From Prorocentrum cordatum (taxonomy: Eukaryota > Sar > Dinophyceae > Prorocentrales > Prorocentraceae), in the NCBI GenBank assembly GCA_963575745.1, contig CAUYUJ010009591.1:1-64000 (forward strand): a DNA stretch of 64,000 nucleotides. The letters run 5' to 3'. The notes below the pieces were generated by a model. The model saw only the letters and a list, made by a program, of their open reading frames with translations. It did not search any database and was not told the DNA's origin. This document shows, piece after piece, positions 1-11,266 of this stretch (positions are counted from its first letter, which is position 1; every line of letters begins with the position of its first letter). The translations under genes and the position numbers were made by a program.

Positions 1-40
1 TCATCATCATCATCATCATCATCATCATCACCGTCATCTG

Positions 41-114
<74 letters not shown>

Positions 115-116
115 CA

Positions 117-203
<87 letters not shown>

Positions 204-335
204 TCATCATCATCATCATCATGCTCATCATCATCATCATCAGCATCAGCATCAGCATCATCATCAGCATCATCATCAACATCAGCATCATCATCATCAT
301 CATCATCATCTTCATCATCGTCATCATAATCATCG

Positions 336-415
<80 letters not shown>

Positions 416-420
416 GTCAT
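1..420. repeat. Imperfect (TCA)n/(ATC)n microsatellite
   Basis: Nearly uninterrupted ATC trinucleotides run from the left edge of the window, with GTC, GCA and ACA variants clustered at 230-330. The array continues off the left edge. The open frames in it (poly-Met, poly-Ile) are repeat translations. Confidence 0.97.
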
Positions 421-1534
421 CAACCGTTTTCTCTTCCACATCCCCCGTTATCACTCCCCCCGTCTTTTCCGCATGCTTGTACCATAAGGCAGATCAGAAT
501 TATGCGTTCAGAGGTCGGAAAAGGATTTCTCGCGTCAAATCTGTACCACGAGGAGGCGATGCCGCCGTTTCTGGCGATATGGCGCGGCCCCGTGGAAACC
601 CGCGCAACCTTGCGGTTCCTTCTGCCAGGCCACGAGGCCGTCGATCAAAACCCGACATAGCTGTTGTTTCACCCAGGAACGGCGGAACTCAGGGCGAAAC
701 TTCCGAAAACAACTCGCTGAGTTTTTTCGCGCCCCCCCTTACTTCGAATGACACGAACACGAGGTTTCGAAGATCGCGCGGATACTTCGGGTCGGCGACC
801 ACCGGAGGACGACGATGCCCCCGTTGGACCGCACGAACCGTTCATCGAAGCCTTCCCAAATTGGGCCTGAACGCGAGGGTCGGAACAGCGCACCACCTCG
901 CCGATGCATCGGCGAAGCAGGGGCGACGCTGGCGCCGAAAATCTCGGTCTCCAGCGTCGCGTCGCCGATGCACCGGGAACGCGGAGCGAGCCGTTTGCCC
1001 CCACTACTCCGGCCCCGCTCGGGAGGCCTAAACTGCACCTGGCCAAGTGGTTGTGCGCTTCCGCGCGTGGCAGGGCGCGTGGCAGGGCGCGCGGCAGCTT
1101 GTCGAGCTGGCCAAGCACTGGGAGACTTGTTTTGTCGGCGGCCGCGAGAGATCCAAACGGCGGCGAAGCGGCGGCGGGACGGGGAGAGAGGACCAGAAGT
1201 GAAGCGAAGGGAGGCGCGCCCAGACCGTGAAAGCCGTTGCGTGCGTGCTGAGAAGAGCAAGACTGGGCAGCGCGTGGCGAGATGGAAAGTGGAGCCGCAC
1301 GAGGTCGCCGCGAAACCCAGGAAGTGTGTGGGAGTTTACGCTGGCGCCAATCGACTCGAACCCGTTCTGGGTAGGGTGACCCCCTTGGAAACCCAATCCA
1401 AAAAACTGAAGACACGAACGACGTGAGGTTCCGCGAAAAACGCGCGGGCCCTGTGCGAAGGAAAAAAACGACGAGAAAACGCACCGCGAAAAAAGCATCC
1501 AGGTCGAGGGGCGTTGCCTGTGGACGTGGACAAA
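421..1534. other. GC-rich non-repetitive stretch, no gene recognised
   Basis: Several open frames on both strands overlap here, but none has a recognisable domain and their composition (Arg, Ser, Pro, Ala) is what GC-rich non-coding DNA gives. A perfect 16 bp palindrome, CGCCGATGCATCGGCG, lies at 899-914. Related GATGCATCGGC units recur at 54.6 kb. Confidence 0.5.
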
Positions 1535-1690
1535 CTACCGAACGTCGGGGAGGAACCACATGTAGCCGACGACCTGGTCGGAGAACAGCATCACGAGCTC
1601 GGCGTCGGGCCGAGCCGCGCCGCACTGGCAGCCCACTGGCTGCGCCCAGAAGACTGGCTGGACACCGACGCCACGGCAGCGCCGACGGGG
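1535..1690 (-). other. Possible unidentified exon
   Basis: In one minus frame this patch reads a well-mixed peptide (…VFWAQPVGCQCGA…, …ELVMLFSDQVVGYMWFL…) ending at a TAG near 1535. It is preceded on that strand by a pyrimidine tract and CCAG, which could be an intron end, and a GTAGTT follows the CCCGACGTTCG. The plus strand is also open and mixed, so the strand is uncertain. No family is recognised. This is inference from composition only. Confidence 0.25.
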
Positions 1691-1989
1691 GGGAGGGGGG
1701 GGAAGAAAAGGGAGGGGAGCGAGGGGAAGGGAAGTGAAAAGCCCGACAAACCCGAATGACGCCGGGAAAAGCCAGGCAATGAGGGGGGCAAAAGCCCGAT
1801 CAGCAAGGGAGATGACAGTGCGGCGTAAGAGGGGGCCCGGGAGGCCCGCGGCAGCAGCATTAGGCGTCCTGGGTGCCCCGCGGGCAGGGTGCGCGTGGTT
1901 GGGGCAGACGCCCAACACTACCCAGGAGGGCCCCGATGGGAGCGGGGTGGCGCGGGGGAAGTGGCCCTTCGGGTTCCTGTCCCAGGTGG

Positions 1990-2334
1990 GCCGGTGTTCG
2001 TCGACCTGGGGGCCTGCGGGCGCGCCATTGCTTTTGCCAGCATCTCGGTCCCCTGCTGAGCCCTATCCTCTGCAGCCTTCCGTGCCGCCTCTCGGTCCAC
2101 CTGGATCCGATGCTGGAGGAAGACACACCACGCCATGAACATGAACTTTCGGATGGCCGTGCGGATGTCTAAAATCGGCGCTGGGCTGGGCGCCCCTGGC
2201 GACGCGCGGAGCAGGGGGGCCCAACGCTGATTCAACAGATCCGCGCAGAGCTCCGAAAGGTTCTGTGTCCATACCATTGCTCTTCCTCGAGGAACACGGT
2301 CAGCATCGTCCCCCCCCGCTCCCCGCCGCGGCAC
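1990..2334 (-). CDS. Unidentified coding-like fragment
   Basis: The minus frame open from 2334 to 1918 contains a peptide with real-protein character. It has a mixed segment (WTQNLSELCADLLNQRW), an Ala/Pro linker, a hydrophobic-basic segment (ILDIRTAIRKFMFMAWCVFL) and a charged helix (DREAARKAAEDRAQQG). It then passes into Pro/Thr-rich sequence typical of non-coding GC-rich DNA. No start codon, splice site or family can be assigned with confidence. It could be one exon or a decayed copy of one. Confidence 0.35.
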
Positions 2335-3135
2335 GCCGCAGCGCGACGCCGAGGTCCCGGAGGATGCCCAGCTGCCCCTGCCGGCGGGTCGCGCGCGGGG
2401 GCGACGGGTGTGGGGCGGTGTCTTCGCGGGAACGATGAAGGCCTATGAAGCCCGATGGGTGGGCCATTACGCCGGATGTGGCCAAGGGTTGGGCCAGATC
2501 AGGCCGCACGAGACCAAACTGAGCGGCACTAAGCTTGGTTGAGCGAGGTTGGCCGGAGCAGCACGTTCTTCGACCTCGGATGCAGTCATCGGGCTACCAT
2601 AGGGAGAGCTGGCTAAAAGCGACAGGCCCTCTCTAGCCACGGCAAACCTCGGCCACGAATAGTCACGCCGACCTACATCTAAGGAACGGCCTGAAACCAC
2701 GGCCCCTCCTGAACCCAAACTGGTCCACATGTTTCGGAGTATTGACTGCACACCAGCGACGATGCTAGGTGGTCACGGGGAAGGGGTTGAGGTCTCCTGG
2801 GGCCCACGCCAGGAAATGGCAGCTTCGCGGCTTCCCCCCATCCCTGCCGCAGAAGTGATCAACGACATCCGAAAACCTTGGACCACCCTCGTCGGGCGAG
2901 AACGGGGCCCCCCCGCTCGGTGCCATTTCGTGGGAAGTGAAACGTCCGTCCCAGGTCATCTTTGGAGGTCGCTGTGCCGGGAAGCGGCCCCTGCGGCAAA
3001 AAGCATGGGAACGACTACGCAACATCTCCCATGGCTGCTCTTGTCTTGCGCACGGCGCGAGGAGGCATCGGTGTTCGGGAGCGGAGGGCTGGGGGGAGGA
3101 GAGAGGTGGAGTTGTCCTTCTCTGGGAGGACGGGC
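2335..3135. other. Unassigned region
   Basis: Mixed-composition DNA with overlapping short frames on both strands. I see no repeat, RNA or recognisable protein. Confidence 0.45.
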
Positions 3136-3139
3136 GGCC

Positions 3140-3250
3140 ACCAAGAGGTCTAAAAGAGCCTCCAAAGAGACTTCAAAAAGGCATCCAAGAGGTCACCCAA
3201 GAGGCATCCAAGAGGCTTTCCAACGGTCCAACAGACCCCAAGGGGCATCT
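3140..3250. repeat. CCAAGAGGC minisatellite, family member 1
   Basis: About eight degenerate 12-15 bp units of the form GGCATCCAAGAGGC. The same core (or its complement GCCTCTTGG) forms arrays at 32.6-33.7, 39.98-40.24 and 46.18-46.38 kb. Confidence 0.7.
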
Positions 3251-3379
3251 GAGAGGACTCTCGCCCACAACCTAAAAAACTCGAACCCCTGGCCCCCCTT
3301 CAAGATATCATTGACACCTTCCTCAGGACCGGCTTTTCGTCCGACGTCGTTCTCTGATTGCCCTTGGGCTGGAGGAGGC

Positions 3380-3500
3380 GACGGCGGGGCGGAGAGGACG
3401 AGGAGGACGAGCAGGAGGAGAAGGAGGAGAAGGAGGAGGTCGATGAGGGCGGAGAAGGAAGGCGAGTAGGAGGAGAGAGGAGAGCCAAGAGGATGCGGGA
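3380..3500. repeat. Imperfect (GAG)n tract
   Basis: Purine-rich GAG/GAA triplets on the plus strand with G-rich interruptions. Confidence 0.85.
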
Positions 3501-3649
3501 GGAGGAAGGCGCAGAGAGGACAAGGTGACAAAGGAGCGAGGTGTTTGGGGAGGGATGGGGTGGATCTGCATGCGTGGTTGTCCCCCGTCTGCGGGGGGGC
3601 CCGAAAGAACGCAGACATCCAAACCCCTGACTCTCGAACCTCGATCCGC

Positions 3650-3765
3650 GGCGGCGGCGGTGACGACGGCTGTGGCGGCGACGACGACGACCGACGACGA
3701 CGCCCACCACTACCACGACCGACGATGACCACGACCAGCGACGACCACGACCACGACCGAGATAG
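3650..3765. repeat. (CGA)n / GACCAC degenerate repeat
   Basis: CGACGACGACGACC changes into ACCACGACC units. It resembles the large CGA arrays at 23.6 and 25.2 kb on a small scale. Confidence 0.8.
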
Positions 3766-4554
3766 AGGGCAAAAAATCCACCCCCATCATAAGCTCCCCG
3801 ACACGCGAAGCCGCCTACTGTACGCACCCACTGAAGGCATCGAACAGGGCAGGGCTGCTTAGCAAACGCCCAAGGCCGTGCAGCAAACGCCACTTTTATC
3901 CGGTCCGGGTGGCTTTTCCCCCCTTGACTGGGGAGACCAACAGGTACCGATACCGCTTCTCCCTGGACCTCTCCTGGGGTGCTTTCTGGCCAGGATTTCG
4001 AGGCGAATCCAGCGGTGGCGACGAGGGCCGCCCAGGAGGGCCAAAAAGGGGAAAACGGGCGAGGAGGTAGAGGTATGGGTACCTTTTCCTTCTCTGATTG
4101 ACGATACCATCACGACCACCACGGACGACAAGCCACCGACGCGACGAGGACGACCGACGCCCGACGACCACGCCGGCTGGCGGCCGACGGTCGGCGGCGG
4201 CGACGACGACCGACCACGCCTCCACGAGGACTCGGCACTGCTCCAGCTGCTCCTCCCGCGGGGGCGGCTGCAGGGCGTCGAGCTCCCGCGAGAACGCGGC
4301 CTCCACTTGGGCGCTTTCGTCGGGGGGGGCGCCGAGGAGGCGGCCCAGGGACACACAAAGAAGTATACATCTTCATGTTTGGGGGGAGTTTCGTCTCCCC
4401 TCCACTTCCCATGTTTTCCATATTTTCTGTGGAATCAGCGATTAATTGTCTGTGTGTTTTTGTCCCCTCCTGAGCCGATCCTCCACACCGCCGCCAGTCG
4501 CCGTCGCAGTCGTCACGGGTCGTCGCGGGTCGTCGACAGTCGCTGGCCCTCGGT
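3766..4554. other. Unassigned region with a dispersed repeat near 4385-4475
   Basis: No gene is recognised. The segment around 4400-4475 (CCACTTCCCATG…, GATTAATTGTCTGTGTG…, CCCCTCCTGA) is closely related to 30168-30240, so it is one copy of a dispersed repeat. Confidence 0.5.
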
Positions 4555-4650
4555 CGTCGTCGTCGTCCTGCTTTTACTCGTCCTCCTCCTCCTCCTCCTC
4601 CTCCTCCTCCTCCTCCTCACCCTCCGCATCCTCCTGCTCCTCCAGCTCCC
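4555..4650. repeat. (CTC)n with flanking CGT triplets
   Basis: A CTC array follows CGTCGTCGT units. Confidence 0.9.
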
Positions 4651-5059
4651 TCCTCCGCCCAGCGAGCAGGAGCCATCAATGAGCCGGCTGAGCGAACGGA
4701 ACGACTGGATCATCGCATGCCCATGGAGCTCGGCCTCGCGCCCAGCCTGCCGATGCACTCGCCGCCCCCGCGCTCGGGAGGCCCTCGACGGACGGACGAC
4801 GGACGCTCACATACGCAAGGTTAGTGGCGTGACGACCCCGGAGTCGGTTTCTGACGCCGCGCGGATCGTTTACGCTTGAACATTCGGAGGGTCTTCGATC
4901 ACCACATCGTTCAAAATTGCAAGACTCTGAGCAACTGGCGGCGTTGAAACTTGAGCGTCCGCGCTGGCCCATCGCCGCGTCGACAGGACAAGAATCTGCT
5001 GTACGCGCCGAAGCGCGGTCCCTCCAGAAACGGAACGGCGGCGCCGCGGCGGCGAGCGT

Positions 5060-5260
5060 TCGAGGCTCAGGTCCAGCAATAGCGACTGCAGGCGGTCCAG
5101 CACCATACCGCGCGTTGAAGATGTTCCGAGGATCGTGGCAAGTCTTCCGGGTGGACCTCCCGTAGCATAACTGCCGAACCTAATTCGAGGCCCTCGAAGG
5201 GAAGTGGGGGGATGTGAGGCTCGACCCCAGCTCCGTCGGCCGTCTGCACCGCAGCTGAGG
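5060..5260 (-). other. Possible unidentified exon
   Basis: One minus frame reads a mixed, non-repetitive peptide (GVEPHIPPLPFEGLELGSAV, then REVHPEDLPRSSEHLQ) directly downstream on that strand of a Ser run encoded by the 5.3 kb microsatellite. A stop follows. Neighbouring minus frames are also open. No homology is recognised. Confidence 0.25.
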
Positions 5261-5335
5261 AGGAGGAGGAGGAGGAGGCGGAGGCAGAGGAGGACGATGA
5301 GGAGGAGGGCGATGAGGAGGAGGATGAGGCTCCCG
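5255..5335. repeat. (GAG)n tract
   Basis: GAGGAGGAG with GCG and GAT interruptions. Confidence 0.9.
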
Positions 5336-5835
5336 AGGCTGTTGCTCGGTGCGCACAGGGGGGCCAGCTCGAAAGCAGCTGGGCCGCTCCATGACCTGTG
5401 GGAGGCGGGGCGCACTTCGTGCCCCTTGGCGCTCCTACGCTGCGAAGCGCGCACACAATGATGGCACCTCGCGCGCCCGTGTTCCTGCGTTGAGTATCGT
5501 TTAACCGATCCCCATCCCCAGAGGCGTGGCCTGGGCCCCACTGGCCGATTTACCCCCCCAGATGGGGATATAGGCCGTTCCCTTCGGGTTTTGAGGGGTG
5601 TTTTCCCAACTGGGGTGGTCATTTGGTGGGGGTCTCGAAGGGGATGAGGATAGGGATAGGGGGTCGGATAAACGATACTGAGCGTGCTCGCTCGCGAGCT
5701 CAAAACTCGTGCTGCGTGTCAGCGATCATGGGCGCTGCCAGTGCCGCCTGACTTGGCGACGGTGCGCGCCGCCTGTGGAAATGATGGGGAGGGGACCCGT
5801 CGCCTGCTCCACGCAGCGTGTTCCACGTTTCCGAC
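5336..5835. other. Unassigned region
   Basis: Mixed composition, no repeat or gene recognised. A short run of GGGGAT/AGGGATA units sits at 5635-5665. Confidence 0.4.
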
Positions 5836-6355
5836 TCCATGGACTCCAGATCCCGATCCGCATCCTCCTCCTAATCCTTCGCCGCCTGATACTCCGCGCC
5901 CCCAGCCTCTCCTCCTCCTCCTCCTCATCCTTCTCCTCCTCCTCCTTCGCCGCCTGATACGCATCTTCGCTCCCCCATCGCCGTCGTCGTCCTCCTCCCT
6001 CCTCCTCCTCCTCCTCCTCCTCCTCCTCCTCCTCTCTCCTCCTCCTCCTCCCTCCCTTCTCTCCTCCTCCCTCCTCCTCCTCCTCCTCTCCTTTCCTTCT
6101 CCTCCTCCCTCCTCCTCTCCTCCGCCTCCTCCTCCTGCTCCTGCTCCTGCTCCTTGTCATGCTCCTGCTCCTCCTCCTCCTCCTTCCTCCTCTCATCCTC
6201 CTCCTCCTCCCTGATCCGCCTGACGACGCTGCGAGCATGGAATCCGAAGTGATGCAGCCATCCGTCTCTCCTCCTCCTCCTCCTCCTCCTCCTCCTCAGC
6301 CTCCTCCTCCTCCTCCTCCTTCTTCTTTTCCTCCTTCCTCCTCCGTCTCCAGCAG
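5836..6355. repeat. Long imperfect (CTC)n array
   Basis: Polypyrimidine triplets CTC/CTT/CTG with a non-repetitive gap near 6205-6265. It gives poly-Ser, Leu and Pro frames on one strand and Glu/Arg frames on the other, all of which are artefacts. Confidence 0.95.
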
Positions 6356-7660
6356 ATCTACGATGGCCTCTGCAAACCCACAAGCGCGCTCAAAAGTTGA
6401 TCGCCATCATCACCACCACCGCCATCATTGCCATAGTCATCGATATTGTCATCGTCGTCCCCATCCCCTCCCCCCCATCCCTCTGCTGCTCCCCCGCCCC
6501 CACCCCCTCATCACAATCGTTCGACATCTCTTCAACCCTTTAGAAAAGCCTTGAATTCCTGGTACACGTCCGCCGCGGGCCGCTTGTCGAGGCTCTTCCG
6601 GAGCTCTTCCATCGCATCCTGACGCGCAAGGCCCCCTTGCTTGCCCCTGCCACCCTCCTTCCCCTTCCTCATTTCCTGGTAATCCCACCTCCCTCCCCAC
6701 CCGTCTCCTTCTCCCTGCGAAGACGGCGACTCTGCTGGCTCGCGCCTCCAAGGGGCATCAAGCTGCCAAGCAAGTAATAGCATGAGGATGAGAGACGCAT
6801 CCGCGAAGTTGGTCAATCCACGCTCGTTGCGTTCACCTGGCGTCGACTCCACGTGATCTTACCTTCGCTTACCTCCCGCCCTCCTACCACCTCCTACCAC
6901 TGCCCATTCCACATCCTCCTCCTACCCTTCTCCCTCCTCGGACTCCTCCATCAAAAATCGTCCTCAAAACGCATCTTGCGGTGCGTTTTGACCCGAACGT
7001 TCTGGGAAAACCGCCCGCGGCGGTGAGAAACCCACGAAGGCCCAGAAAAGGGGCACGACACGCAAAAGCCTCGATCATCGAACATCTCGGAAACGGCCGG
7101 AGGGTCTGCGCTGGATGGGCCACGGGACAATCTGCATAATAGGAAAAATTAAAGCAAATCGCTCCCTCCTGGGGCCGAAACTGACAGATTGTGTTTGGGC
7201 CCCGCCCCGCGGCGGCGAGGAGGTCGGACCGCTTGCTCCCGCCATTCCTGCTGGCCGGAAACGTGCTGGGCCACCAGCTCCCCAGGTGGGCCCCAACCTG
7301 TGTCCTCGAGGCTCCTCCTCTCCTTCCCCTCCCCCCGACTCGGGGGATGGGCACATAGTTCACATCAGATGAGGCTTGAAAGGGTGCTAGGTGTTTGGTT
7401 TTGTATGACATGCGGTTGCTTCGGAGATCGGCTTTTGCGAGGTCTGGGATCCCCATGCGATTTGTATGTGAAGCCCCACCGTCGTGCGTACCTCGATAGG
7501 TTGACGGCGGGCCTGTGGCCGAAGCAACTTAGCAAGGCTGAGCAGCGTCACCGCGGTCTTGTACTTTCCCCAACGACTACGTCGGATAGCTCGAAGCTCG
7601 AAGCCCCCGACTCGGGGGATGGCCAGTTGGGACGCCACCGATCCTCCCGAACGTGGAGGC
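6356..7660. other. Unassigned region
   Basis: Mixed DNA with CAT/CAC triplets at 6400-6440 and a C-rich stretch to 6535. The phrase CCCGACTCGGGGGATGG occurs near 7336 and again near 7604, a short direct repeat. No coding sequence is recognised. Confidence 0.45.
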
Positions 7661-7765
7661 GGAGGAGGAAGCGAAAAAAAAGAAAGAGGTGGCGAAGGAG
7701 GAGGAGGAGGAGGAGGAGGAGGATAATGAGGGAAAAGGCGACGCGGAGGAGGAGGAGGAATGAAG
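7661..7765. repeat. (GAG)n tract
   Basis: GGAGGAGGAG array with AAAAAAGAAAG and GCGACG interruptions. Confidence 0.9.
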
Positions 7766-8404
7766 ATAAAAACGTGGACTCCGCTCCGAGCGTTCTCTTT
7801 CACCGTAATCCAACTCCGTACATACGACTAATAATCCATATTGAAGCATGCGAGAATTTGCAACGCAAGCCCTGCAAGCGGAGACGCCACAGGGAGTCGC
7901 AAAGCAACTTAGCCATGCAACACGTTCAAGACCAGGATGCACCCCGGCAGTTTGGAAAAAACATGTACCCTCATTGTGCACATGCGACCGATGTGCAAGT
8001 GCAAGAAAACGCAATTCACAACCCCCGAAAACAACAACATCAACAGTTGCAACAACAGATAGATACAACCAAACAACCGGCCAAAAAAACAGAATGCGCC
8101 GGCCGAGCCCAGAAATCAACGAAATAACATGAAAATGGGTTGGGGTATCGGAGCGGCCGATGCGGACGCGACGGCGAAGGTGTTTCAGTGCATTTCTGCT
8201 ACACATATGTCAGTAAAGACAAGTAACGTATGAACTGTGTGTGCACAAAAAAACTAGCCAAATCAACGAATTCTATCCGAAACTTATGCCTGACATGATC
8301 CACGGACATAGCGAACCGCGACATTGAAAACAACCGTGTGACACGTTGTTTTCGTAGGCGGCGCCCCTACGAACTATGGCTTCGCAATTACCCCCAATCA
8401 AATG
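7766..8404. other. AT-richer unassigned stretch
   Basis: A-rich on the plus strand (AACAACAACATCAACAG around 8028-8052), unlike its GC-rich neighbours. A 94-codon plus frame (7848-8132) is open but low-complexity toward its end and has no recognisable domain. Confidence 0.4.
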
Positions 8405-8505
8405 TTTCGAACGCACGCGAACACGCGCGCGCGCGTTCGCCGACGCGCGCACACGCACACAGATGCAAGCGCACGCACACACACTCACACACACACACAC
8501 ACACG
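8405..8505. repeat. CG/CA dinucleotide tract
   Basis: GCGCGCGCG alternates with ACGCACACAC and ends in a clean CA run near 8480-8503. It is alternating purine-pyrimidine and so able to adopt Z-DNA in principle. Confidence 0.9.
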
Positions 8506-8789
8506 TGACCTCGCTGGAAGCTGCCCAGCAATTTGTGCACCAACGGAGATTGCGCACCTCTCGGTGGCGAGCGCCCAGACGACAAGCGGAGAGGTGGAGC
8601 CGGTCTTCATGCGGTCCGCGCGTGGAAACAGCAAAGTCCGGCCCAGGAAGGGCCGGTGCACGTGGAACCGCAAGTTTGGAGGTCGGAGAAGGGCGCAGTA
8701 TAATGGGGCGCGGTGCCAATGCTGAACATGCGGCGTCCCGATTTCAACAACGATGGTCGTGCGTCGACTGCTTCGAACAACGTCTGATG

Positions 8790-9215
8790 GTATGAGAGAA
8801 CGTGATCCGCCGCCGCTTTACTGTGGAAAATGTCCTGTTTTTTCTCCGGAAGCCGAGGTTCCCCCCCCCGCTCCGAAAATTCCCCCCCTGCTCGAACCCC
8901 CCCCCCCCCTAACCCCTCCCCCTTCTACGGAAAACCAGGAGAGGGTCACTACTGGTTCGAACCCTCCTCCCCTCCCCCTTCCAGGAAACCGGGGGAGAGG
9001 GGTCACTAGGGTCACTACCGGTTCGAGTCGCTTCCCCCGACCCCCCTCCTCGCCGCCAGCAAAAGGCTCCCGGGTCCCCACCGCCATCCTCACCACCGCC
9101 CTCACCCACTGTCCCCATCACGACCGTCCCCACCCTTGTCCCACTGCCCCAGTGTTCCCACCACTGTGTCCAATGTCCCCACAAATGCCCCCACCAAGGA
9201 TGAGCCGAACGAGGG
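8790..9215 (+). mobile_element. Composite fold-back element, copy 1 (truncated)
   Basis: The left terminus (GAGAACGTGATCCGCCGCC…, CTTTACTGTGGAAAA) is nearly the same as the left end of the complete copy at 19.5 kb. It is followed by C-runs, two GGGTCACTAC-(C/T)-GGTTCGA motifs (near 8945 and 9012) and then CCCCAC/CACTGTCCC minisatellite to about 9200. The inverted right half and right terminus are missing, so this is a truncated copy. Confidence 0.7.
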
Positions 9216-9729
9216 CAGTGGCAGGGACGCGCCCAGGGAGCACCGCCTGCATCGCGTTCGCAGGGCTGGACAACACTGCAAATTTGAAATGCCAGAGAAG
9301 GGAACGGTAAAACATGGCGGCATCAAGTCGCCGCTCGAGCCTGCTGGTTTCGACGGCTTTCAAAATCCCCAAGAAAAATATGCGGAGGCCCGCACAACGG
9401 GGGCCCGGCTGCGCTTGCCCTGGGCGGAGGCCCACCGCTCGCTCCATGCGGCCCGTTGCCACGCAGCACGGTTGCATGCCTTGCCTCTACTGGCCCAGGA
9501 ATAATGGCGATCGCTAGCCCTCTCCGAGGAAACCAGGACCGAACGTCCGAGGCGAGCCTGCGCGCGGGCGACGAGAGCGACAAGGGCTATTGGCCGCAGC
9601 CCGCCGAGAATGTGACCTTCATTGAAATGCGCGGACAACCAGCCTGCTGCTCACACAGCATGATGAGATCATGAATGCTTCGAAACCGGCGTCGTCAAGG
9701 TACAAAGGAGCTGCCTGGGCTTCAACTCA
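9216..9729. other. GC-rich DNA downstream of retroelement remnant
   Basis: Overlapping minus frames contain peptides such as AAWSERWASAQGKRSRAPVV that might be further decayed retroelement. No reverse transcriptase motif (such as a YADD box) can be read, so no domain is assigned. Confidence 0.35.
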
Positions 9730-10432
9730 TCAAACGCGCAGGCTGCGCGCACTCTGAAAACCTTGAGAACTAAACGCTACAGGTCGACGGAGGGCCTGGG
9801 CGGTGGCTGGACGATCGGCAACGCGCCGCAAGCTGCCCCACTCGTCGACCAGCAACTGCATCTCCCCCGCGATGTCGGCCGATTTGCACGCGGCCACCGT
9901 GAGCGGGGCGGACTGACATCCTTCGGGGAGGTTGCCTGCAGCGTGAAGGGCCCCAGCTCCAACGCCCAGCTTCGCCTGGGCCCGCGAGGAAAACTGGCCA
10001 CTGGATGCGCGGGCGAACACCCGAGCGAGCTGCCCCGAGCGAACATTGGCGAGGCCCGACAGCGCGGCTGCGAACGGCAGCGGCAGCAATGCGGCTCGAG
10101 CGAGACAGGTGAGCCGCGGCTGGAACTCGGCTGCAAGGAGGACTGCAGCGGACGCAACGCGAACCAGCCCCGAGGCCTCACGGAGCGATCGCGCCCGCTG
10201 CAATCCAGAAGCGCACGCCAGGAACATGAAACAAATGCAGGTCTCGCGCAGCCGCGCGGCGGTAGGCGACAGCCTAGGGAAGGGAGGGGCAGAGGTTTCG
10301 CGAGAGGCACCCTGACCAACTTCGGCTCGCGCGCTCGACCAGCGCATCGCACGGTTCAGGCGGGCTCGTTCTGAAACGCGCTGACAAGGTTGCCCTCGGC
10401 CTGCGCGGCACAAACGCGCCGCGCCTCATCTA
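9730..10432 (-). pseudogene. Decayed retroelement coding sequence downstream of EEP domain
   Basis: The minus strand continues from the EEP remnant. One frame reads WAESAALDEARRVCAAQAEG up to a TGA near 10372, and another resumes with …PTAARLRETCICFMFL. The pattern of a Trp/Ala/Glu helix followed by a long Ala/Arg/Leu helical region resembles the stretch that follows the endonuclease domain in dinoflagellate retroelement polyproteins as I remember them. At least two frame changes are needed to read through. No reverse transcriptase is visible before the reading dissolves near 9730. Confidence 0.45.
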
Positions 10433-10984
10433 GCGCAGCAGACTCCGCCCAACAGTGAAATTAACGTTGAAGCAACCCGCCGGTGCCTCTGCGGGGGAAC
10501 GCTCGGGTGCCCTCATAATATGAACCAGAGGCTTCGCACGGCAACCGCCCCGGATGAGCTCGACAGGCTTGCGGGGCTCAGCGGGCACCCCGAGCAGGGT
10601 GACAGCGCGAGCCTGGACAAAGCGAGGACCGACAACGAAATAATCTTACACATTGTGCAATGGCGCGACAGCGCCAATCTCGGGAGCGACCGCGCGGCCA
10701 CCGACGAGCGAGAGAAAGCCAGACGATTCAAGCATAGTCGGCGTCGGTATATAATTTCCTGCGAAAGTGAAAGGCATGGCCATGGCGCGCAGCCGCTGCG
10801 CCACGCGCCCCGGCACATTCCTGTTAGTGGCGTCGAGGCCAGCGCCCGACTCCAGGTGTAGATTCTCCCGGGCGAGCCCCCGGTCGAGCACGCCAGAACA
10901 GCAATGGGCCACTGCGCGGCCAGCGGCGAGGAAAGGACTGCCAACCACTTCGCGCGCTGCAAGCCCATGGCATCCGCGGACCAT
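10430..10984 (-). pseudogene. Endonuclease/exonuclease/phosphatase (EEP) domain remnant of a retroelement
   Basis: Seen: one minus frame (10984-10646) reads ARENLHLESGAGLDATNRNV, then RAMAMPFTFAGNYI, then a Gly-rich loop GFLSLVGGRAVAPE. The reading moves by one frame near 10650 into DYFVVGPRF, AEPRKPVEL and KPLVHIMRAPERS and stops at TAG 10432-10430. Known: non-LTR retrotransposon EEP endonucleases carry a GDWN-type metal-binding loop and an IDY(F/I)-type motif in this order, and dinoflagellate multicopy retroelements encode versions with the PFxxxGDWN…DYFVV…P(H/R)RPV layout. Inferred: this is the C-terminal half of such a domain. The loop reads GNY, so the catalytic Asp is replaced by Asn. 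With the frameshift, this indicates an inactive copy. It lies downstream of the gag-like ORF on the same strand, as expected for one element. Confidence 0.6.
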
Positions 10985-11266
10985 CTGGGTGCAACCTCCT
11001 GAGCCAGCGCGCCCTGGCTGGGTTCCACGCGCTGGATGAGCGGCCGCAACTCAGCCCAACTGGCCAAGCTTGACCTCAGCATCGGCAGGCTCACCAGGTC
11101 GTGCATAAGTTCCCTGGGCGGCCATAAATTTAACATCGCGGGCCTCGGGCTCGGCCAAGAAAGCGGGGGCGCTGGCTCAGGCGGTCGCGTTGGCGGCGGG
11201 GCCGACCCACTTGCCGCGCAGGCGCCGTGGCGAACGCTCCACGGCGGGCGACCCGCTGCGACGCTG

